From: Flavobacterium sp. N502540
GTDB taxonomy: Bacteria; Bacteroidota; Bacteroidia; Flavobacteriales; Flavobacteriaceae
Length of the DNA: 64,000 nt
Reading direction: 5' to 3'
NCBI RefSeq assembly: GCF_025947365.1
Contig: NZ_CP110012.1
Span: 1,426,001-1,490,000, forward strand
Of this stretch, positions 1 to 8,979 are shown piece after piece. The notes beneath the pieces were generated by a model. The model was given only the letters and a program-made list of their open reading frames with translations, had not been told where the DNA came from and searched no databases. The position numbers and the translations under genes were made by a program. Within the stretch, counting starts at the first letter, position 1, and each line of letters opens with the position of its first letter.

Positions 1-28
1 ACTGCGAAAAACGGAATGGATTCTTTTT
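1..28 (-). terminator. Cut-off terminator hairpin of the first T9SS gene
   Basis: Only one arm (CGGAATGGATTC then a T-run, positions 12-28) and the loop are inside the window. It closely matches the complete hairpin at 3505-3538 that follows the paralogous gene, so it is read as the terminator of the minus-strand gene that ends at 51. Confidence 0.45.
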
Positions 29-50
29 GAATGAACTCTTATTTTAAAAT

Positions 51-3000
51 TTACTGAAAAATAATTTTTCGTGTAGCTGTAAAATCATTTGCCAAAGTAA
101 CCTTTACTAATAATACCTGATTGGAGGATGATAAATTTTGTATTTGCAATTCTGTATCATTCACTTTCTTTTTAGTGTACAGCATTTTTCCCAACACATC
201 ATATACCCTAACTTCTTTAATATTTTCCTGGAAAGATTGTACCGCAATTACTTTGTCTTTTATCGAAACTGAGATACCCTCTTTTGCGTTCCCAAAATCG
301 TCAACACCTAAAGTTTTATCTGTGTAACGTAACACCAACCTTTCCGTAAAACTACCTGCCTCAGTTTTAAAAGTAAAATTACTTTGCGTTAAATCATGAA
401 TAATCCCAACTGCCTTATCTTCAACATAAATCTTCTGATTCAACATCTTACCATCTACTTCGTCTATTGCAATTGTAAAATCGCCAGCAACAGCAGTTCG
501 ATAACCTAACGGAACACTATCAGAATCTGTAAACGGTAAGGCGCGTCCCTGAATTACATATTTATTCCCATTACTTATACTGTAAAAATCTATATACTGA
601 TTAGCATCAAAAGTTAATCCGTCATAATTACTATCATAGTCATTGGTAGCTCCTTCAATATAACCCACTAATAATTGCTTAAAAGCTCCGGATGTACTCG
701 TCATGTTTAGCCAAATGCGATTCTTTTCAATCGCGGTTCCTTTCTTCGGATCCGCTGATCTAAAAAACTGGCCATTATCTGCTGCCCCCAATCGCATTGC
801 ATTGGTAAAAAGTACTTTTCCTGCAGCTTTAGTAGTCACAAAAAAGGCTTGCCCGGCTGCAATCTTACCTGTTGGCTTTGTACCTCTATCAAGTGTCGGA
901 TTACTATTATAACCAGGATCTGATTTTGCCGATACGCCACCGCTAAGATTGTAAGAAGCATAATCATCGGCAGTATACTGATTCGTCACTGTAGGCACCG
1001 CAGCCGTATTATGCGTCCAAAAATAAAGTGTTCCGTTTATTACAGCATTATTTGCTACATTAGCAATGAGATCATCTGCACTTACGGCAGACGGATATGG
1101 ATTTCCTATTAAATAACTTTTTCCTGAATCGAACAGCTCTGTTTCTATATTTCCATTATTCGGAACTCCCTTAAAACTTGCCGGATAAGCTGTCTTAGAG
1201 GCATTCGAATAATTTGACGGGGCACGAATAATATAACCTTTGCCTACTATCATATTATCAGTCTTATTCGTTCGCACCCATTGTGTGCCATCGAAACCGT
1301 AATACATAGTGCCGGGCGTTAAAGGCGAAAGATTCACTAATGTTTGCGGGCTTACCGGAGTTGACCAATACACATAATCTTTTAACAATATAGGTGAGGT
1401 GGTACGTTCATACGTAATATCACCCGTATTTACTACATTATTTTTTTGTATTAAACTTGCCGTATTTTTAAAGGTTATTGTAGCACCTGTAAGTACTTTA
1501 ACATCATTCGTAATGGTCAGGGTATGTCCCTCTCCTATTACAACATTTATTCCTGAATTAACTTCGCAAGAACATCCGCTTACATCCCCTGTGGACATAA
1601 AATCAGAGCTAAAAATGAGTTTCTTATCTATGGTTGGAGTATCATCCCATCCGCCTGGTCTATAGGTTGCTATTGCCGGTGGTGAATTGATAACAACTTC
1701 CGTAGTAGCTGCTGATGTACAGTTGCCATTTCCAACTGTGTACGAATATGTCCCTCCTGCCAGATTAGCGTCTGTAACCTTAGTTCCGGTATAAGACACC
1801 ACTACTGCTCCGGGTGATCTTGTTAATGTTCCACCAGATGGCAGTCCGCTTAAAGCAATACTACCAGAAGTAACACTACAGGTTGGCTGTGTAACTGTTC
1901 CCACTATTGGGCTACCAACTATTACAAAATCCACCCTCGTCCTAGCAGTCGGATCCCCGGAGCAAGCCGCATAATAAGAAGTAGTACCTATAGTATTGGT
2001 ATCTGCAAGACCGGAACCACTTACTCCTACCGGATTAAACGAATTTCCTGAACCTATGCTTGTTCCTCCACTAGCTGTTGTATACCAATCTATTCTTCCC
2101 GGCAAAGTATAATTTACTGTAATGGTAATATTGGTGATATTTGCGTCGGGAACTCCGGCATCGTCCACAGCTTCTCTAAATGCGAAGATCCAATTTCCGG
2201 ATGGACTTCCAGTACCCCATAGCCCCAGCCCCAACGGGATATTACTTACGGAGCCAGGAACGTTATTATCAGCCCCATTGGGTACAGGCCTCAAATCATT
2301 TTGAACCTGCCCGACAGCAACAGGAGGCGTTACCCTAACTAGCACTTCACTTATCCAGGAAGCACTACTTGTTGTATAACTTATCACAACATTTGTAGCC
2401 TTTACTACCGCTCCGGCCGGTAACGAAGGAACATTTATAGTAATGTTTGTATTTCCGCCACCACCATAAGATGTACTATTTGATGTTCCACCACTACCAA
2501 TGGCGGTAATAGGCGTCTGCTCTTCTACAGCACAAACAGATGAAATAGCTAACGAACCGGAACCTCCCGGGCAAATTGTAACGTCGGTTCCAACCGGAAA
2601 ATCATAGATTATAAAATTTACATGCGTTCTACAGGTCGGATCCCCGGAACAAGCCGCATAATAAGTAGTAACACCTGCAGTATTAGTATCTATAAGACCG
2701 GAACCCGGAACCCCTACAGGATTAAAGGATGCTCCCGAACCAATTTTAGTTCCTCCGTTGGGCGATGTATACCAATCTATTGCTCCCGGTAAAGCATATT
2801 CTACTGTAATGGTGATATTTGAAATATTTGCATCGGGATTTGCAGAATCATCAACATTTTCTCTAAATTCGAAGAGCCAATCTCCTGATGGGTTTCCGAT
2901 GCCCCATAATGCTTTTGTCCCTAACCGGATATTACTTACTGAACCTGCTTGTCTATTAGCAGCAGAACCACCGTCTACAGGCCTTAAATCAGTTTGAACC

Positions 3001-3380
3001 GATCCAACAGCAACAGGAGGTCTTACTCTAACAAACAATTCGCTTTTCCAGGAACTAGGATTTGCCGTATAGCTTATAACAAGAGATGCACTCTTTACTA
3101 CTGCTCCGGCCGGTAACGAAGGAACATTTATAGTAATGTTTGTATTTCCGCCACCACCATAAGATGTACTATTTGATGTTCCACCACTACCACTGGCAGT
3201 CATAGATAACTTACAGTCGTTAAATGAGGATGTTAAAGAACCGGAGCCTCCTTTTTGAATCCTAACACCAGATGCAATCACACAATTTCCATTTAGTATT
3301 GTATTGCCTTGTTGCGCTAAAAGCACCGAACCATGGAAGCAGTTTACCAAAACAATGAAAAAAAGTACTTTTTTTATCAT
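51..3380 (-). CDS. T9SS-exported repeat protein (1109 aa), paralogue 1
   Basis: Large exported protein of unknown function, probably on the cell surface or released. Residues 1-22 are a signal peptide ending in LLAQQ. Two ~230-residue repeats follow (about 63-262 and 295-490). Each starts with GSGGTSNSTSYGGGG and carries a beta-rich stretch (LPAGAVVK...GDWLFEFRE..VDD..PDANI.NITITV) that resembles the P-domain jelly roll of proprotein convertases, then IDWYT..GG..IGSG..FNPVG. From about residue 570 there is a ~540-residue module shared with the two paralogues at 3561-7919 and 8980-12327 (SGCSCEVNSG, DYVYWSTPVSPQ, GTQWVRTN, NPYPSA). The last ~75 residues form a type A T9SS sorting domain (VRVYDVLGKMLY ... 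TRKIIFQ). The signal peptide, length and sorting domain make the reading frame certain. Ligand and function cannot be told; an adhesin-like role is inference. Confidence 0.9.
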   Translation of the reverse strand: MIKKVLFFIVLVNCFHGSVLLAQQGNTILNGNCVIASGVRIQKGGSGSLTSSFNDCKLSMTASGSGGTSNSTSYGGGGNTNITINVPSLPAGAVVKSASLVISYTANPSSWKSELFVRVRPPVAVGSVQTDLRPVDGGSAANRQAGSVSNIRLGTKALWGIGNPSGDWLFEFRENVDDSANPDANISNITITVEYALPGAIDWYTSPNGGTKIGSGASFNPVGVPGSGLIDTNTAGVTTYYAACSGDPTCRTHVNFIIYDFPVGTDVTICPGGSGSLAISSVCAVEEQTPITAIGSGGTSNSTSYGGGGNTNITINVPSLPAGAVVKATNVVISYTTSSASWISEVLVRVTPPVAVGQVQNDLRPVPNGADNNVPGSVSNIPLGLGLWGTGSPSGNWIFAFREAVDDAGVPDANITNITITVNYTLPGRIDWYTTASGGTSIGSGNSFNPVGVSGSGLADTNTIGTTSYYAACSGDPTARTRVDFVIVGSPIVGTVTQPTCSVTSGSIALSGLPSGGTLTRSPGAVVVSYTGTKVTDANLAGGTYSYTVGNGNCTSAATTEVVINSPPAIATYRPGGWDDTPTIDKKLIFSSDFMSTGDVSGCSCEVNSGINVVIGEGHTLTITNDVKVLTGATITFKNTASLIQKNNVVNTGDITYERTTSPILLKDYVYWSTPVSPQTLVNLSPLTPGTMYYGFDGTQWVRTNKTDNMIVGKGYIIRAPSNYSNASKTAYPASFKGVPNNGNIETELFDSGKSYLIGNPYPSAVSADDLIANVANNAVINGTLYFWTHNTAAVPTVTNQYTADDYASYNLSGGVSAKSDPGYNSNPTLDRGTKPTGKIAAGQAFFVTTKAAGKVLFTNAMRLGAADNGQFFRSADPKKGTAIEKNRIWLNMTSTSGAFKQLLVGYIEGATNDYDSNYDGLTFDANQYIDFYSISNGNKYVIQGRALPFTDSDSVPLGYRTAVAGDFTIAIDEVDGKMLNQKIYVEDKAVGIIHDLTQSNFTFKTEAGSFTERLVLRYTDKTLGVDDFGNAKEGISVSIKDKVIAVQSFQENIKEVRVYDVLGKMLYTKKKVNDTELQIQNLSSSNQVLLVKVTLANDFTATRKIIFQ

Positions 3381-3427
3381 TTTATCAAAATATAAATTTT
3401 AAATTCGTCTATTGTAATAATTTGACT

Positions 3428-3458
3428 CAAAATTACATCCCCTGTATAAAATCCACAA
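3428..3458 (-). promoter_or_regulatory. Promoter of T9SS paralogue 1
   Basis: Read on the minus strand: TTG (3456-3458), 20-bp spacer, TAATTTTG (3428-3435). This fits the Bacteroidota consensus TTG-N17-23-TAnnTTTG and leaves a leader of about 40 nt before the ATG at 3380. Confidence 0.6.
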
Positions 3459-3504
3459 TCACCAATTTTGGTGATTTTTTAACTACTCGTTTTATAAATC
3501 CAAA

Positions 3505-3538
3505 AAAAAATCCACTCCGAAAACGGAATGGATTTTTT
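3505..3538 (-). terminator. Terminator of T9SS paralogue 2
   Basis: Arms at 3505-3519 and 3524-3538 (15 bp, one mismatch that is a wobble in RNA) with a 4-nt loop and flanking A/T runs. It lies just past the 3' end of the minus-strand gene that stops at 3561. Confidence 0.75.
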
Positions 3539-3560
3539 GAAATGAACTCTTATTTATGAT

Positions 3561-6500
3561 TTATTGAAAAATAACTTTTCTTGTCGTTGTAAAATCATTT
3601 GCCAAAGTAACTTTCACCAGCAAAACCTGATTTGAAGATGGTAGGTTTTGAATTTGCAATTCTGTATTACCTACTTTCTTTTTATTGTAAAGCATTTTTC
3701 CTGATACGTCATATACTGTAACTTCTTTGATGCTTTCTTTCGAAGATTGTACCGTAATTACTTTATTTTTTATTGAAACTAAGATTCCGTCTTTCACATT
3801 CTCAAAGTCCCCCGTTCCTAAAGTTTTACCGGTATAACGCAATACCAAACGTTCTGAAAAGTTACCCACTTCGGTTTTAAAAGTGTAATTACTTTGTGTT
3901 AAGTCATGTACAACTCCTGTTGTTTTATCTTCAATATAAATGGCCTGATTGGCCATTTTACCATCTGCTTCATCTATCGCAATCGTGAAATCGCCCGCTA
4001 CAGCAGTTCGATAACCTAACGGAACAATATCAGTATCGGTAAAAGGTACCGCACGTCCCTGAATTACAAATTTCTTCTCATTACTTACACTATAAAAATC
4101 CAAATACTGGTTACCATCAAGAGTTAATCCGTCGTATAGGGTTTCATAATCGTTAGTTGCACCTTCTACATAACCCAGCAATAACTGTTTAAAAGCTCCG
4201 GTCGTACTGGTCATGTTTAACCAAATACGGTGTTTTTCGATGGTACTTTTTCTTGAGGTATTGCCTGGTCTGAAAAACTGACCGTTATCAACCGCCCCTA
4301 AACGCATTGCATTGTTAAACTGTATTTTTCCAGCGGCTTTAGTTGTTAGAAAAAATGACTGTCCGGCCGCAATTTCTCCTGTTGGTTTAACACCTCCGCC
4401 GGAGCTATAATCTACATCCGATTTCGCTGCTGTCCCTCCAACCAGATTGAATGAAGCATAATCATCCGCACTGTACTGATTGCTTTGTACAGGTTTTGCC
4501 GGTGTGTTGTGCGTCCAGAAATAAAGAGTTCCATTGATTACATTTTCATTTGCTTTTATAAATCCTTCTATACCCTCTGAAACAAATCTCTCTGCGCTTA
4601 AAGCAGACGGATATGGATTTCCTATCAAATAAGCTTTCCCAGAAGCCAACATTTCTGTTTCTATATTTCCATTGTTTGGAACTCCTTTAAAGCTTGCCGG
4701 AAAGACTGCTTTAGCGCTATTCGAATAATTGGACGGGGCACGAATAATATACCCTTTACCTACCACCATATTATCATTTCTGTTCGTTCGCACCCATTGT
4801 GTACCATCGAAACCGTAATACATCGTACTTGGCGTTAAAGAGGAAAGATCTACCAATTTTTGTGGACTTACCGGAGTTGACCAATACACATAATCTTTTA
4901 GCAATATAGGAGGAGTGGTACGCTCGTAAGTAATATCGCCTGTATTTGTTACATTATTTGTTTGAACTAAAGCTGCTGTATTCCTGAAAGTCATTGTACC
5001 ACCACTAAGTACTTTGACGTCATTGACAATCTTTAAGGTGTGTCCAGCTCCTATTACAACATTTGCTCCCGAATTAACTTCGCAAGAACATCCGGTCACA
5101 TCTCCTGTAGAGGTAAAATCGGAGGCAAAAATTAGTTTCTTCTCTATGGTTGGGGCAATATTCCACCCTCCATTATAAGTTGCTATTGCCGGGGGCGGAT
5201 TAACAACAATCCCTGTAGTCGCTGTTGATGTACAGTTTCCGTTTCCAACTGTATAAGAATAAGTTCCTCCTGTAAGATTACTATCTGTCACTGTTGTTCC
5301 AGTATAAGGCACTGCTATTGCCCCTGGTGATCTTGTTAAAGTACCACCTGAAGGAAGACCACTTAAATTAATAGTCCCTGAAGTTACTACACATGTTGGC
5401 TGTATAACAGTTCCTACCATTGGTGCCGCCGGGATTTCGTTTATAACAAAGTTCACCATAGTTCTACAAGCAGGATCACCTGAACAAGCCACATAATAAG
5501 GAGTTGTACCTACAGTATTGGTGTTCATGAGACGTGAATCGATACCAACCGGATTGAACGAAGCTCCAGAACCAATTTTTGTTCCGCCAGAGGCTGTTGT
5601 ATACCAATCTATCGTTGCCGGTAAAGTATAATTAACCGTAATGGTAATATCTGTAATATTTGCATCCGGATTAACTCCATTGTCATCAAGAGATTCTTTA
5701 AAAGCGAAAGCCCAGTTACCTGATGGATTTCCCGTTCCCCATGTGCCTAATGAAGCTTTATCAACAGGCCCAGGAGAACCAAGGGCAGAAGGCTGAAGAT
5801 CAGTTTGTACTGATCCAACAGCTGCAGGTGGCGTTACTCTAACCAACAATTCATTTCTATAAGAAGGACCGTTAGCCGTAAAACTTATCGCAACATTTGT
5901 TGTTGTTACTACTGCACCAGCTGGTAATGAAGGAAAATTTATAGTAAAACCAACATTTCCGCTACCTGTGTAAGAAGTAGTATTTGATGTTCCTCCTCCG
6001 TTGCTGGCGGTCGTAGGTGTTTGAGCCACAGCAGCACAAGTCGCTGAAGACGTTAGAGAGCCAGCGCCTCCCTGGCAAATGGTAACTCCGGTCGCTACAG
6101 GATTTTTAATTGTCACCGTTCCTGCTGAAGAAGCTACCACGGGACAGCTCATGTTTTGTACTACAGCTCTGTAAGATGTTGTAACATTAACATTTGTTGC
6201 CGTTAAACTTGTTGTTGTATTTGCTATTGGGGTAATAACGGAAGTAAAATTATCCGTTGATGACTCCCATCTTACAACGCTTCCGGTATTTCCGGTTAAG
6301 TTAAAGATTGTACTGTTAGTTCCTGCACACACGGTACTATCACCTGTAACTGTACCTCCTATAGTAGGATATACCGCCACTGTTAATTGGAATGTGCTTG
6401 TACAGCTTCCTGTTGTTGCCGTAATATTGTAGATCACATTTTGTGTTGTTGCTGCTGTAGTAGTCAATGTACCGGTTATACTTGTCGGATTACCTGAACT

Positions 6501-7919
6501 GGCTGCAAGACCACTTACGGTAGCTGGTCCAGTTGGGGCTGACCAGGTATAGGTAGTTGATGCCGGCACAAGTCCGTTTGTTCCGTCAATCGGAGTAACA
6601 GTAAAAGGGGATCCTGAACAAGCATTAGATGACATATTTGTAATGGCTGCTCTAGGATTTGTTGTAATTGAAACAGGACTACTGTCGTAACTACAAGCCG
6701 CATTCGAAGCTGCGGATACTTTACGTCTATAGTATAGGGTTGTTACTACAGAGGGTGTAATGGCAGCAGGAGTATAATCTTCTGCATTAAAACCAGTTCC
6801 TGTAGTTGCATCTGTCCATGGTCCTGAAGCAGATGATGAAAATTGCCATTGATATCTAATAGATGGATTGGTTGTTCCACCATTATATGCATAATTCGAA
6901 CCATCAAGAGTTGTGGTAGATCCTCCACAAACTGCTGAAGTAGCAGGAGTTACTGTATTTGCACTACCATCGGCAGGAGTAATGGTAAAATTAGATACAT
7001 TCCCACCATTTTTTTCATAGTACTCTAATACCAAATCGCTGTTTCCGGTCAAACGTACTAACACATTTTGAAAAGCCGCTGAACTCTGTTGGTTCCATTC
7101 GTTTAAAACCAACACCCCATCTACATAAAGTCGTACCCCATCATCACCCGTAATGCTAACAAAATAACAACCTGCTGTTAATGTCGAAAGCATTCTGTAA
7201 CGTACAGCAAATGTATCGGTTCTTATACTCTGCGAAGTCCCTACTGCAGTAAAAGAAAAGCATGTATCATTTCCTCCAAATCCCTGAGAGAAAGCAGTTG
7301 TACTACCTGTAACAGTATTTACCTGATTAAAATAGCCCAAGTAATTAGCAAAAGCATCAGCATTAGAAGGAGGCACAGGTACCTCAGATCCGTCAGAAAA
7401 ATCATAAACATGACCTATCCATGAGTTTGTTCCTTTTGCGCTTTGAGAATCTACACTATTACTTCCACCTGTGAAAACAACAGAAATATTAGCTTGCGTA
7501 TTTGATCCTGTAGAAGCACTATTACAATTCCCACTATTGTTATATTGAACATATAATACTCCGGTAAATGTTGCAGTCCAGTTGGTTATTGTTGCAGCAG
7601 TATCGTCTGCCGATGCTCTTGCTGTTCCCACATTTGTCCCCGTACTGCTACTGTTAAACAGTGTAATTCTTTTTCTAAAACCTGTGCTAGTTGAAGTGGC
7701 AGAGATTGTATACGTCAACCCTTGGATAACATTTACAGCAACATATCTCGCTAAAGGAACATTTGAGAATGTAACTCCTCCAACATTAGTTCCGGAAACT
7801 TCCCTGTTGTAGCAAATAGATGTTGTACTTCCGAATTGTGTCCCTCCGAAGTTACACTGTCCATAATTTATAAGATACGTAAAAAACAATACAAAACTTA
7901 AGAGTAGTTTTCTATTCAT
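3561..7919 (-). CDS. T9SS-exported PA14-like multidomain protein (1452 aa), paralogue 2
   Basis: Exported surface protein of unknown ligand. Signal peptide at residues 1-21 (ending INYGQC). About residues 160-320 look like a PA14 domain (FSQGFGGNDTCFSF, then GDDGVRLYVDGVLVLNEW, then DLVLEYYEKNG); PA14 domains are usually carbohydrate-binding beta barrels, so glycan contact is plausible. Then come Ser/Thr-rich Ig-like repeats, one copy of the P-domain-like repeat that paralogue 1 carries twice, the shared ~540-residue C-terminal module, and a type A T9SS sorting domain ending TTRKVIFQ. The C-terminal half is clearly homologous to paralogues 1 and 3, while the N-terminal half is different, so the family has a variable front and constant back. 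It is transcribed separately from paralogue 1: a terminator and a promoter lie between them. Confidence 0.9.
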   Translation of the reverse strand: MNRKLLLSFVLFFTYLINYGQCNFGGTQFGSTTSICYNREVSGTNVGGVTFSNVPLARYVAVNVIQGLTYTISATSTSTGFRKRITLFNSSSTGTNVGTARASADDTAATITNWTATFTGVLYVQYNNSGNCNSASTGSNTQANISVVFTGGSNSVDSQSAKGTNSWIGHVYDFSDGSEVPVPPSNADAFANYLGYFNQVNTVTGSTTAFSQGFGGNDTCFSFTAVGTSQSIRTDTFAVRYRMLSTLTAGCYFVSITGDDGVRLYVDGVLVLNEWNQQSSAAFQNVLVRLTGNSDLVLEYYEKNGGNVSNFTITPADGSANTVTPATSAVCGGSTTTLDGSNYAYNGGTTNPSIRYQWQFSSSASGPWTDATTGTGFNAEDYTPAAITPSVVTTLYYRRKVSAASNAACSYDSSPVSITTNPRAAITNMSSNACSGSPFTVTPIDGTNGLVPASTTYTWSAPTGPATVSGLAASSGNPTSITGTLTTTAATTQNVIYNITATTGSCTSTFQLTVAVYPTIGGTVTGDSTVCAGTNSTIFNLTGNTGSVVRWESSTDNFTSVITPIANTTTSLTATNVNVTTSYRAVVQNMSCPVVASSAGTVTIKNPVATGVTICQGGAGSLTSSATCAAVAQTPTTASNGGGTSNTTSYTGSGNVGFTINFPSLPAGAVVTTTNVAISFTANGPSYRNELLVRVTPPAAVGSVQTDLQPSALGSPGPVDKASLGTWGTGNPSGNWAFAFKESLDDNGVNPDANITDITITVNYTLPATIDWYTTASGGTKIGSGASFNPVGIDSRLMNTNTVGTTPYYVACSGDPACRTMVNFVINEIPAAPMVGTVIQPTCVVTSGTINLSGLPSGGTLTRSPGAIAVPYTGTTVTDSNLTGGTYSYTVGNGNCTSTATTGIVVNPPPAIATYNGGWNIAPTIEKKLIFASDFTSTGDVTGCSCEVNSGANVVIGAGHTLKIVNDVKVLSGGTMTFRNTAALVQTNNVTNTGDITYERTTPPILLKDYVYWSTPVSPQKLVDLSSLTPSTMYYGFDGTQWVRTNRNDNMVVGKGYIIRAPSNYSNSAKAVFPASFKGVPNNGNIETEMLASGKAYLIGNPYPSALSAERFVSEGIEGFIKANENVINGTLYFWTHNTPAKPVQSNQYSADDYASFNLVGGTAAKSDVDYSSGGGVKPTGEIAAGQSFFLTTKAAGKIQFNNAMRLGAVDNGQFFRPGNTSRKSTIEKHRIWLNMTSTTGAFKQLLLGYVEGATNDYETLYDGLTLDGNQYLDFYSVSNEKKFVIQGRAVPFTDTDIVPLGYRTAVAGDFTIAIDEADGKMANQAIYIEDKTTGVVHDLTQSNYTFKTEVGNFSERLVLRYTGKTLGTGDFENVKDGILVSIKNKVITVQSSKESIKEVTVYDVSGKMLYNKKKVGNTELQIQNLPSSNQVLLVKVTLANDFTTTRKVIFQ

Positions 7920-7958
7920 GGGGCTATGTGGTATTTATTTAAATTTGTTTTTGGGCAA

Positions 7959-7966
7959 CAAAACTA
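7959..7966 (-). promoter_or_regulatory. -7 element of T9SS paralogue 2
   Basis: TAGTTTTG on the minus strand matches TAnnTTTG about 40 nt upstream of the ATG at 7919. No convincing TTG -33 element was found at the expected distance. Confidence 0.45.
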
Positions 7967-8095
7967 ATAGTTAAAGTTAAAATCCTGTTTGACAGAACTA
8001 TAATAAACTGTTAATTTTGCGTACAAAAATATTATAATTCCCCACATATACAACATTTTAGCAAAAGACTTTTCTGAGAAAAACAAAAAAAATAG

Positions 8096-8127
8096 TTGTG
8101 ATTTTAACATTTAAATGACTATTTTTA
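8096..8127 (+). promoter_or_regulatory. Possible recX promoter
   Basis: TTG (8096-8098), 21-bp spacer, TATTTTTA (8120-8127), which differs from TAnnTTTG only in the last base. It lies 31 nt ahead of the recX ATG. Confidence 0.35.
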
Positions 8128-8158
8128 GCCGTAATCGTTAAAAAGAAAGAAAAAAGCC

Positions 8159-8641
8159 ATGAATTCAATCTGCACTCCCAAAGAGGCTTTACTGAAGCTA
8201 GAACACTACTGTGCTTATCAGGAGCGCTGTCATGCCGAAGTGGTATCCAAACTGTACAGCCTAAAAATGACTGCCGATGAAATCGATACTATTGTGGTTC
8301 AATTGATTGAAACCAATTTCTTAAACGAAACCCGATTTGCCTGCAGCTTCGCCAGAGGAAAACATCGCATGAAACATTGGGGCAGAATTCGAATTACCAG
8401 TGAACTGAAGGCAAAGCAAATTTCGTCGGCTAATATTACGCTTGCTTTAAAAGAAATTACTATCGAGGAATACGAAACCACTTTTGATCAACTTTCGGAA
8501 CGATGCTGGAATAGCATTTCCGAAAAAAATACCCTAAAAAAACGAAAAAAATTCTGCGACTATATGCTTCGTCGTGGCTACGAAAGTTTTCTGGTTTACG
8601 ACAAAGTCACTTTACTCGAAAATGACTCGGAATTAAATTGA
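8159..8641 (+). CDS. recX: RecX family regulatory protein
   Basis: RecX proteins bind RecA filaments and modulate recombination and SOS activity in the cytoplasm. The 160-residue, mostly helical protein has the family pattern: an N-terminal three-helix unit (ALLKLEHYCAYQERCHAEV..KL), then FLNETRFACSFARGKHRMKHWGRIRITSELKAKQIS, which matches the core RecX motif (FA..F...R...GWG..RI..EL..KGI), and a C-terminal helix repeat ending RRGYESFLVYD. Length is normal for the family. It stands alone between two T9SS genes and points away from the upstream one. recA is not in the window. Confidence 0.9.
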   Translation: MNSICTPKEALLKLEHYCAYQERCHAEVVSKLYSLKMTADEIDTIVVQLIETNFLNETRFACSFARGKHRMKHWGRIRITSELKAKQISSANITLALKEITIEEYETTFDQLSERCWNSISEKNTLKKRKKFCDYMLRRGYESFLVYDKVTLLENDSELN

Positions 8642-8979
8642 TTGTTTCATTGATTTTTATTAAAAAACACTTCACGCTCACTTCTTGTTTTCCTGCGAAT
8701 TCTTCATCAAAAAGTCATTTTTTACGATTATAGCTTTACAAACACAGTCTTTTTAACCTATATTTTACGATTTTTCTTATATTTAATAATCGTTATTTAT
8801 AGGAAATAACAGTGATTATCATTTTCAGACATGCATTTTGTCGACTATTTTGACATTTTATCGATTAAATGATCGTTCCGAAAACCTTCATATTTCCAAT
8901 CACGTATGTGTATCTATCTTTGCTCGGGCAAAATTTATCCTGTACCGGCACCACTAAATTGTATAGAAAACATTTCCAT
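8642..8979. other. Intergenic stretch recX - T9SS paralogue 3
   Basis: About 340 bases with no convincing gene. An open frame runs in from 8869 and continues into the T9SS gene, but its first 37 codons overlap the promoter at 8915-8922 and encode nothing signal-peptide-like, so they are treated as untranslated leader. No clear terminator after recX was seen. Confidence 0.5.
8915..8922 (+). promoter_or_regulatory. -7 element of T9SS paralogue 3
   Basis: TATCTTTG is an exact TAnnTTTG match 58 nt before the ATG at 8980. It argues for 8980 rather than the in-frame ATG at 8869 as the start. No good -33 TTG was found. Confidence 0.5.

Noticed and set aside
8869..8979. N-terminal extension of T9SS paralogue 3 from an upstream ATG
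   Set aside because: The 37 extra codons overlap a TAnnTTTG promoter element and do not look like a signal peptide; the ATG at 8980 gives a usual export leader.
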